Shown here: positions 56,216-64,000 of the stretch, one piece after another
Position numbering within the stretch: position 1 is the first letter of the stretch
Layout of the letters: every line of letters starts with the position of its first letter
Notes under the pieces: model-generated
The model's input: only the letters and a program-made list of their open reading frames with translations
Database searches by the model: none
What the model was told of the DNA's origin: nothing
Position numbers and translations under genes: made by a program
DNA from: Cavia porcellus
Taxonomy: Eukaryota; Chordata; Mammalia; Rodentia; Caviidae
Direction: 5' to 3'
NCBI RefSeq assembly: GCF_034190915.1
Contig: NW_026947486.1
Location: 25,331,344 to 25,395,343, forward strand
Length of the DNA stretch: 64,000 nucleotides

Positions 56216-56699
56216 TATTTTCTGTTTTTCATTTTCTTTGTTTTTCTGTGTTGATATTTATATATTTATCATGTTAGATAACCTTTATCCTTGGCTTTGA
56301 ATCTTTCTAAGAGATGTGTGTTCTTCAGTGTGGATTTTGTTTCTTTTTTATTTAGAGGGAAAAAACAGAAATAAGGGTAGAAATATTACAGAATTTCAAA
56401 ACAAACACCAAGAAATCACTAGTTGATAAACTACATATTGCCATCTTAGAAAAAGTTGTTCAAGTTAAAAAATTAAAGCATAAAAATTGGATAGATAATC
56501 AAACAATGACAGTTCAAATAATTCTGTTTGATAAAGCAATAAAAACTTAGGAGTATGGTTATCTATCTTACACACTTAAAAATACATACAGTTATACACT
56601 TTAGAGCACTTTCCTTCCCTTTCATTTTTACAATATCTATTATACATCTTGGATCTTATTGCTTCTTCAGTTTTTATTAATTTTACACTAGAGAGACAA

Positions 56700-59170
56700 T
56701 GTGACACATACAAATATGATTATGATTTACTTCACTTATGAGAATAGCCTCAAGTTGTCTCCATTTATCTAAAAAAGCCTCAAGATCATACTTTTTGACA
56801 GATGAGTAATATTTCATTGTCTAAAAATACCACATCTTTTTCATTCACTCTGCAGTGGATGGGCATTTTGGTTGCTTCCAAGATTTAGCTATTACAAATT
56901 GTGCTGCTATGAACGTAAGTGCACATATATCACTGTGACATGACCTTTTAAGGTTTTCTGGGAAAATATCCAGGAAGAAAACAGCTGGGTTGAATTGAAC
57001 TTCCAATCCTGGTCTTCTGAGAAGTCTCCATAGTGATTTCCATAGTGGCTGCACCAGTCTACACTCCCACCAACAGTGGAGTAGTGTTCCTTTTTTCTCT
57101 AAAGCCTCACGAACATTTCTTATCAGTTGATTTCTTGATGGCATCTATTCTTTCCAGAGTGAGATGAAATTTCAATACTGTTTTAATATGCATTTCTCAA
57201 ATGACCAATGATGATGAACATTTTTATTCATATATTTATTTGAATATTATTTACTCATATATTTATTTGCCATTTGTATATCTTCATCTGAGAAATATGT
57301 GTTCATCTCAGATGCCCATTTTGGAGTGGATCTTTGAATTTTGGAGCCAAGATGGTTTTCAATTCATTGTATATTCTGGATATAAGTCCTTCGTCTGTGG
57401 ACAAGTTCTTTCCCATTCTGTGGGTTTTCTTTTCACTCTGATGGTGATTTCTTTTGAAGTGCAGAAGCTTTTCAGTAATATGAGATCCCAGTTGATTCTT
57501 TGAAGTATTTTCCATGTAGTTTGCACTGTGTTCATGAATTCTCTGCCTACACTTATGTTTCAAAGATTTCTACCTACCTTGTCTTCCAGTAGATTTAGTG
57601 TTTCTGTTTTAATACTTATCTCTTTGATCTATTTTGACTTTAGTTTACTGTATGGTGATAGGCATGGGTCTAGTTTTGGTATTTTGCATGTGGAGAGCCA
57701 ATTTTTCCAACACTTTATTAAAGAGACTACCCTTCTTCCAGTGAACATGTTTAGCACTTTTGTAACATATAAGATGGCTGAGTGTTTTTGTAGTAGTGTT
57801 TGAATCTTGTAATCTGTTCCACTGATCCTCAGGTCTATTTTTCTTTGCCAGTACCAAGCGTATTTTATCACTGTAGGTTTGTAGTATAGTTTCAAGTCAT
57901 GAATTGAGATGCTTCCAACCTTGCATTTGTTGTCAAAAATTGCCTTGCTATTCTTGGTTTCTTCTGTCCTCAAATGAATTTTAGGAGAGTTTTCTCTAGA
58001 TCTATAAGGTATGTTACTCTCTTTTCAGTCATTGCTTCATGAATTTGTGTTTTTTATTCATTTCTTGACAAGATTGGCTATCAGTTTATTATTTTTGTTT
58101 ATTCTCTCAAGAAAACCTCTTTGATTCATTAATTCTTTGTATTTTTTAAGCTCAATTGCAATAATTTCTGCTCAGATATTCTCAATTTTCTCCCTTCTAT
58201 GGGCTTTGGGTTTGACTTACTTTTATTTTTCTAGAAGCTTGAGATGTAACATTAGGTTGTTTATTTGTGCTCATTTTGTTTTCCTGACATGACAATTTAT
58301 TGTTGTATATTTCCTTCTTAGGACCACTTTCATTGTATTGCACAGGTTTCAGAATGTTGTATCTGCATTTTCATTGAATTGTAGGCAATGCTTAATTTTT
58401 TCTTTAATTTCACCTATAACCTACTGATTGTTCAGAAGGTTATTCAATTTCCATATATTTATGCAGGTTTTGCAGTTTCTTTTGCTATTAATTTCCAATT
58501 TCTGTGCACTAGGGTCTGATAATATGCATGGGACAATTCCAATCCCTTTGCACATATTAAGAATGTTTTTATAGGTTAATATATGGCCTATTTTGGAAAA
58601 TATCTCATGTGTAGCTGAGAAAAATATATATTCTGATGTGATTAGGTGGAACACTCTGCAAACATCTACTGTGCTTATTTGCTCACAGGTTTTATTCAGT
58701 TCTTTTTTTGTTTTGTTTTCTGACTTTTTCTAGTTGATCTGTGACAATGGGGTATAAAGGTCTCATATTACATTTGTATTCTTGTGTATTTGGTTTTTCA
58801 TGTCCATTAGTATTTGTCTTATATAGTTGGGTGCTCCTGTATTTGGTGCATATATATTTATAAATGTTACTTCTTTCTCTTGAATTTTTCCAACAACAAG
58901 TGTATAGGGACCTTCTTTATCTGTTTTAATCATTTTGGGATTGAAGTTCACATTATCTGCAAACAGAAATACTACCCCTGATATTTTCTGGGTTCCTGTT
59001 GCATGGAATACTGTTTTCCATCCTTTGATTTTTAATCTATGAGTTTCCTTTTGAGTTAAGTGTCTTAGTTGTATGCAGCATATTGTGGGATCCTGTTTCT
59101 TGGTCCATTCTGTCACGGTATTTTTTAAATAAGTGAATTGAGGCCACTTACAGTGATTGGTAATACTGAT
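56700..59170 (-). pseudogene. L1 ORF2 pseudogene lacking the RT
   Basis: The C-terminal part is well kept: 57144-56845 reads [20 protein letters not shown] and DIFPENLKRSCHSDICA, with the connector at 57973-57629. At 58015 the sequence passes from the thumb side directly into the linker (58016-58450), so the RT of about 1.4 kb is deleted. The endonuclease start is open for 117 codons (59116-58763): MTEWTKKQDPTICCIQ, then LFADNVNFNPKMIK and NTGAPNYIRQILMDMKNQ. The endonuclease Glu lies in CCIQLRHL, where the usual Glu-Thr reads Leu-Arg. Confidence 0.75.
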
Positions 59171-59229
59171 ATGTACTGGATCAACTTTGTAATGTTATGT
59201 TCCTGCTGTTGGTTTTCTGCCTTCCTCCC

Positions 59230-59790
59230 TTATTTAATTGCTTGCCCTTCCTGGTGGTTTCTTTCTGTTATTTTTCCGGAAATGTTGGTCATTTTTATCT
59301 CTATCTAATACGTCTTTCAGTACTCTTTCTAAGGTTGGTTTTGGTAAACACGAATTTCTTCAGTTTTTTTGGTCATGGAAGTATCTTGTTTCTCCATTCA
59401 ATTTTAAAGAACATTTTTCTGGGTACGTCAATTTGGGTTGAAAGATTTTTTTCTCAGGGCTTGAAATACTTCACTCCACACTCATCATAATTTCAGGGTT
59501 TTTGCGGAAAAGTCTGCCATGATTCTAATGGGGTTCCCTTAGTTGGTGAATTGTGTCTTTTCTCTAAGAATTATTAATATTCTGTTTTTATGCTTTATGT
59601 CTGGGAGCTTAATTATGATATCTCTGAGTGTAGATTTATATTGATTGTGACTGGCATCCTATATGCCTCACTAATCTGCATTTTGGGTTTTCCCCCATGT
59701 TTGGGAAATTTTCTGCTATTACTTCTGTGAATAGTTTATAAGATGTCATTCACATTGACTGCTGCATCTTCATTGATGCCTATTAGTCTT
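59230..59790 (-). pseudogene. L1 ORF1 C-terminal part
   Basis: Read on the minus strand this is the RRM end and C-terminal domain (segments equivalent to NRILKAVREK near 59570 and the FQPRLTYPEK region near 59430), continuing from the N-terminal half at 62923-63521. The break is the nested element. Confidence 0.65.
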
Positions 59791-61045
59791 TTTTTATTTA
59801 AGGAGAAAAAGAAAAAAACAGAAAAAGGGTACAAGTAATACAAAATTTAAAAAATAAACAGTAAGAAATCACTAGTTAATAGATTACATATTCTCATCTT
59901 AGAAATAGTTCTTCAAGTTACAAAATTAAAGCATATAAAGTGGACTTTCAAAGAGTGAGAGTGCAAACAGTTTATTTCAATGATCCAAAAAACTCAGTAA
60001 TGTGGTTATCCATCTTATATACTTAAACATATATGCAGTTATAAACTTTAGAGCACTTTCTTTTCTTTTCTTTTGTACAATGACAATTACACATTTTGGG
60101 TTTTATTACTCCCAAAGGTCTTATTACTTTTTTTGAAGAGAGTAAAACCAAATGCGACATATCAAAACAGAGTCAGTCAAATCAAAAGGATGGACATAAT
60201 AGATAATGTAAAAACAAAATACAGGGTGGTCAACAATGGTTACCATACTGCCTCTTGCTATTTTAAGAAGAATTTCCAGTTATAATAAAATTGAACAAAA
60301 CAGTAAACAATAAAACCAAAGCATTGGAGACATTACAGGACTTTAAAAGAAGATAATAGTCAACCAGAATGGGCATCATAATGAATCTTGTTTGTCTTCA
60401 GAATTGTTGCCTGTACTTTCGAACTTGGTACTATCAAACAAAGTAGAGTAGGGGAAAATCAGTCAAAACAAGATGGTGAGGGCAATACAGGAATTCAAAT
60501 CAAGTTAATAGGAAATCCAAGTAGGTTACTATAATGGATCCTGCTATTTTTTATTTATTTTTCCCTTAATTAAAAAGATAAAAATAAAAAAGTAAATAAT
60601 TTAAAAAGGGGATTGAGATAAAAGAGGGCATAACAACAGAACAGCACACATCAAAACATAACCATTTAAGCAAAATGGTGTTTCACCACAAGATATCCTG
60701 ACATAAAAATAGTTACCATAGTGTCTCTTTCCTTGAAGTCTTTGAGTATAACTTCGTATACTGTAGCTCCAAACATATCAAGACATTATAAAACAATTCA
60801 AGAGAATGACATTATTACAGGGTATCTAGAACCAATTAAAAGAAAATGAACAATGGTTTCTGTATAATCTCTTTGTCTATAAAAGTTTTTGCTTATATTA
60901 TCATATATAATAAAATCCAATAAGATACAACCTTTTAAGACTGATGGAGACAGAAGAATACAAGCTTGATGGGGCTTCAAAACAAGATGATACTAAATCA
61001 GCACTAGCTATTACGATGTCTTGTTTTTTCCAAAATAGCTGTTCC

Positions 61046-62158
61046 TATCATCCAACCTTCTCTGCCTCATTTCTGTTGAGCTCTTTTTCTGTCGTTTGCT
61101 GTCAGTTTGTCTTCTTCATTTTGCTTTCTGCTCCATTCATTGTGGCCTCTCTGCCACTATTTCTGCAATCTTGGTATTTTGCTTTTTTAGAATATCCTGC
61201 AGGATTCTCTGTAGAGTTGAATTGGTGGTTACAAATTCCCCTAGTTCCTCTTTATCCTGGAAGTACCTTGTTTTTCCATCAATTTCTAGGAACAGTTGTG
61301 TAGGATATATCAATCTTGGCTGGAGGTTATTATCTTTCAAAGCTTGAATTATTTCCCCCCATGCTCTTCATGATTTGATGGTTTGTGCCGAGAAGTCTGC
61401 TGTAATTCTGATGGGTGCTCCCTTGTATGTGATCTTTTTCTTTTCTCTGACAGCTTTTAATATTCTGTTTTTATATTGGATTTCTGGAATTTTGATTATT
61501 ATATGCCTGGGTGTAGCTCTGTTTGGGTTGTAGGTGGCTGGGGTCCTGTATCCTTCATACATCTGAGTATCTTTAGCATTTGCTAAATTAGGGAAATTCT
61601 CTTGGATTATTTCTGTGAATAGCTTTTGTAGTCCATTTGTTTGTGTCCCTACTTCTTTTATGTTCTTAATTCTTAAGTTATAGATCCTCTTATCATCTTC
61701 TAGCCTTTGTATTGTTGCTGTTTGTTTCTTGTTATTTTTAAGAAGTTTTTCATTTCATGCTCCCATATTACAAATCTGCCCTCCAGTACAGATAATCTAT
61801 CTTTAGTTTTTTTCAAGCTGTTATAGCAGTTTTTGAAAGAGTTTTTAGTTTCCTAGTTATCTCTTTGAACCTGTTTCACGTATTCTATGTTTTCTCTATT
61901 TTCTCCATCAAACAATTCTCCCCTTTTTGTCTGTTCTTCCAGTCCACCATCTGTTTTTTCCTGGGAAGTGCTTAGCATTTCTGTAATTATTCTACTTATA
62001 TCTTGCTTTGGGTCATTAATAACTTCATTCCTGAACTGTTCTATGAGGCTCTGGAGATAGCACTTTATGTCTATTGGTGATGTATCTGATATTGCATGTT
62101 TCTCAGGATTGGGGGCCAAGAACCCTTTCTTGTTGCTCCCTCTCCCCATATTTTTCAT
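61046..62158 (-). pseudogene. HAL1-like ORF1 pseudogene
   Basis: Frame 62158-61853 opens MKNMGRGSNKKGFLAPNPEKH and carries the coiled coil (TEMLSTSQEKTDGGLEEQ). After frameshifts the C-terminal domain is open at 61562-61368 (RHIIIKIPEIQYKNRILKAV, ADFSAQTIKS) and 61340-61137 (DNNLQPRLIYPTQLFLEIDG, then KKQNTKIAEIVAERPQ). The extra charged tail after the C-terminal domain is shared with the 41871 copy. ORF1p of this group would supply RNA binding, while retrotransposition would depend on L1 ORF2p in trans. Confidence 0.75.
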
Positions 62159-62922
62159 TCCTTTTATACAAGCATATATAGGAGGCCCAGTTTCTTTTTT
62201 TGTTGGTTACAGTTTGTTTGAATCCGCCAGCTAGGTGTTCCTGCCCACTGCAATGTACTAGGGAGACACAGGCCTGGGCAGCCTATGCTGGGCCCATCCC
62301 TCCAGGTCAACCTACTGAAGGCTTCACTGCTAGGGTGCACCTCCAGGCACTGGGACCTGGTTTGGGCTAGCTTACTTGGTCTTAGTCAGCAGTGTCACCC
62401 AAGCCAGGCACTCCCCACCAATCCCGCTTGAGAGAGGAATATGTGACTGAAGTCACTGCAGCATCCTGTTCTGGCTACTCTTCCTGGTCCCAGTATGTCC
62501 TTTGCTGAAGCCTCCTACTCTGTGGAAGGGTCCCCGATCCACTCACTCACCGCAGTTCAATGCAGGGCTCCTGGCCAGTCCTGCTCTCAACTCCATTCAC
62601 CGCTTCCCACTCTGAGAGCTTTCGCACCTCTTTCCTTGCCGTGTCAATTGGGATGCAGCAATGGCTGTAGGAAATTCAAATCATGGTTTCCAGTGGTGTG
62701 GGTGCCAGCTTCCGCACTGAGACCTTATTCTGTTCCTGTTATATCACTGGGATTGCATTTCCAGTTGGTTTCTCTTAGTTTAGTTCGTTCCTGGGTCAGC
62801 AAGGTATATCTCCCCTTGCTTAGGACTTCTCGCCCGGCACCATTCCTGGATTTTAAGTGCAGTTTCTCAGAGAGCCTCTGAAGCTGCTGCTATCTATCCG
62901 CCATGTTCTCCCGTGCCTTTGT
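62159..62922 (-). other. HAL1-like 5'UTR
   Basis: GC-rich leader with the same order of segments as the leader at 47140-47900 (plus-strand phrases gttggttacagtttgtttg, cttcactgctagggtgcacc, tttgggcta, ccagttggtttctct). The two are similar along their whole length. No tandem units. Confidence 0.65.
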
Positions 62923-63521
62923 TGCCTATTAGTCTTATATTGTTTCTCTTTGCATCATCTTGAAGCTGTTGTATTGTCATTTCATGCTCCTTTGACATTT
63001 TAAAAATTTCTAAACTCTCGTGATTGCTAGCTGTGATACTGAGCATGGGGGGAAATAGTTCAAGTTTTGAAAGATAATAACCTCCAGCCAAGATTGATAC
63101 TGTCCTCAAGGTTCAGCTTCATTTAAATGGTTTTGTCAGCTTTCCATAGAATTTTTTTTCATTTCATGGATATCTCTTTGAGTTTGTTTCATGTATTCTC
63201 CTTGTTGTCAATATTGTTCATTCAATGTTTCAATTAGTTTCCCATGCTTCTGTACTTTTTAAAATGTATTTCTTCTCTAGCTATGCGGAAGAGTTTAGTG
63301 ATGTGTACTAAAGTTATCATTTTTGTCTTTACCTAGAAACTATTTCTAATTTGATTTCCTCTGTAACCTTATGGATTTGTTTTTTTTCATTTCACTGGCT
63401 ATCTTTTCAGAGATTTCAGATGTATGACTTTTGAAATCCTCTGTTTCAATGTCTCCTATATTTGTTCCTGATGGACTAGATGTTTGAGATTTCATTTTGC
63501 TTTTTTGTTTTGTCATTTTCA
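62923..63521 (-). pseudogene. L1 ORF1 N-terminal half with a templated insert
   Basis: The minus strand starts at about 63521 with an MTKQKSKMKSQTSSPSGTN-like segment and runs through the coiled coil (KQTQRDIHEMKKNSMES near 63180) to the RRM start (QLQDDAKRNNIRLIGNKGT at 62925-62990). A block of about 60 bp at 63042-63100 does not fit ORF1 in this orientation: it is an inverted copy of HAL1-like ORF1 sequence at 61312-61370. Confidence 0.7.
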
Positions 63522-64000
63522 CCTTTTTTTGCTAATAATTGGTCTTTCAATCCCACTAGTGTCAACTGTCGGTAATGTATTCTTAGGGTGCTACTGTATG
63601 GTTGATATTTGTCTGATTGCTGAGTAACAGAATGAAGACGAGGTGCAGTCACTTGAATTCCTCCTGCATTTCCTTCTATTGGGTGAGTCCTATATTCTTC
63701 TTAGTCTGACTAGTCTAAGAGTGTTGATGTAAGTCAATCCTTAGCTTCCACTTTTACTATGGGTTCAGGTTGTTCCACATCACCAGATCTCCCTGTCTAT
63801 AATGTACATCTCAGATTGGACCCTACTGTGTCACTGAGTGTCTCAGCAGCCCTTTTAATTTTTTCCAGGTTGCGGGAAGCCTCATTGGCACACCTCTCAA
63901 TGCACCAGATATTCTCTGTATGGAGGAAAAAGTCACCCACAATCTTGCCAAGCTTGCCAAGGTCCTACAGGTGGAAGGAACCCTACCACTGCTCCTGTCT
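63522..64000 (-). other. L1 5'UTR, continues past the window
   Basis: Leader of the minus-strand L1. The last 150 bp match 28660-28800. If the element is complete, a tandem array like that at 28985-29345 would be expected beyond the right edge. Confidence 0.5.

Larger units (their letters stand above)
59791..62922 (-). mobile_element. Full-length HAL1-like LINE (ORF1 only) with 14-bp TSD
   Basis: A 3,132-bp element flanked by the perfect direct repeat tgcctattagtctt (59777-59790 and 62923-62936). The minus strand starts gggagaacatggcggatag, has a leader of about 760 bp, one ORF1 (about 62158-61046) and a long AT-rich 3'UTR ending in a T-rich run at 59791. No endonuclease or RT sequence is present. 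Length and organisation match the copy at 41871-44966, which argues for a source element that lacked ORF2 rather than two independent deletions. Confidence 0.8.
56345..64000 (-). mobile_element. LINE-1, minus strand, host of a nested HAL1-like element
   Basis: 3'UTR (56345 to about 56700), ORF2 C-terminal region (56700-58015), then a jump over the RT to linker and endonuclease (58016-59170), ORF1 (59230-59790, then 62923-63521) and 5'UTR (63522 to the window end). The 3,132-bp HAL1-like element at 59791-62922 splits ORF1. The leader at 63850-64000 matches that at 28660-28800. Confidence 0.8.

Noticed and set aside
1..64000. Operons, ribosome-binding sites, riboswitches or bacterial terminators
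   Set aside because: All repeat families and gene remnants are mammalian, and nothing prokaryotic was seen on either strand.

Overview
This window is mammalian nuclear DNA made almost entirely of transposable elements. I found no host protein-coding exon, tRNA, rRNA, CRISPR array or operon. The organism is most likely a rodent. The window carries ID-type tRNA-derived SINEs with clear A and B boxes, one B1/ID composite SINE, MaLR-type LTRs with a TGT...ACA structure, and many LINE-1 copies. Four ID copies share the string GGCATAAG after the A box, which suggests a non-murid lineage such as a beaver, kangaroo-rat or squirrel relative. That lineage call is inference.

Layout. 1-3103: an unassigned stretch, then a plus-strand L1 (175-bp 5'UTR units, ORF1, endonuclease). 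3104-6617: the 5' half of a minus-strand L1, with a solo MaLR LTR inside ORF1 and a 90-bp repeat array as 5'UTR. 6618-13118: a plus-strand L1 C-terminal piece, then a 5.7-kb plus-strand L1. 13119-15149: an old L1, a small minisatellite and an L1 tail. 15150-21190: a near-complete minus-strand L1 holding a small nested L1 tail with target-site duplications. 21191-24149: plus-strand L1 3' pieces. 24150-29345: a minus-strand L1 with a third 90-bp 5'UTR array. 29346-35956: an LTR scrap, an L1 tail, an ID SINE, a unique-looking stretch, then a plus-strand L1 broken by a MaLR LTR and by a nested L1 tail with a 20-bp duplication.

35957-46216: a class I endogenous retrovirus (5' LTR, tRNA-His-like primer site, gag, protease, RT, RNase H, integrase, part of env), badly decayed and without a visible 3' LTR. 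Its integrase is split by a complete 3.1-kb ORF1-only LINE (HAL1-like, 41871-44966) flanked by 13-bp duplications. 46217-48525: a partial MaLR element fused to a second HAL1-like 5' end and an L1 RT scrap. 48526-56344: decayed minus-strand L1 copies with a complete 2.2-kb MaLR element (52158-54385). 56345-64000: a minus-strand L1 interrupted in ORF1 by another complete HAL1-like element (59791-62922) flanked by 14-bp duplications.

No element looks capable of coding for a full protein set. Every ORF1, ORF2, gag, pol and env region carries stops, frameshifts or deletions. The main points of interest are the two full-length ORF1-only LINEs with their target-site duplications, the complete MaLR element, several unrelated L1 5'UTR tandem arrays with the same ~90-bp period, a minisatellite inside retroviral gag, and a short inverted templated insertion copied from one nested element into its host L1.
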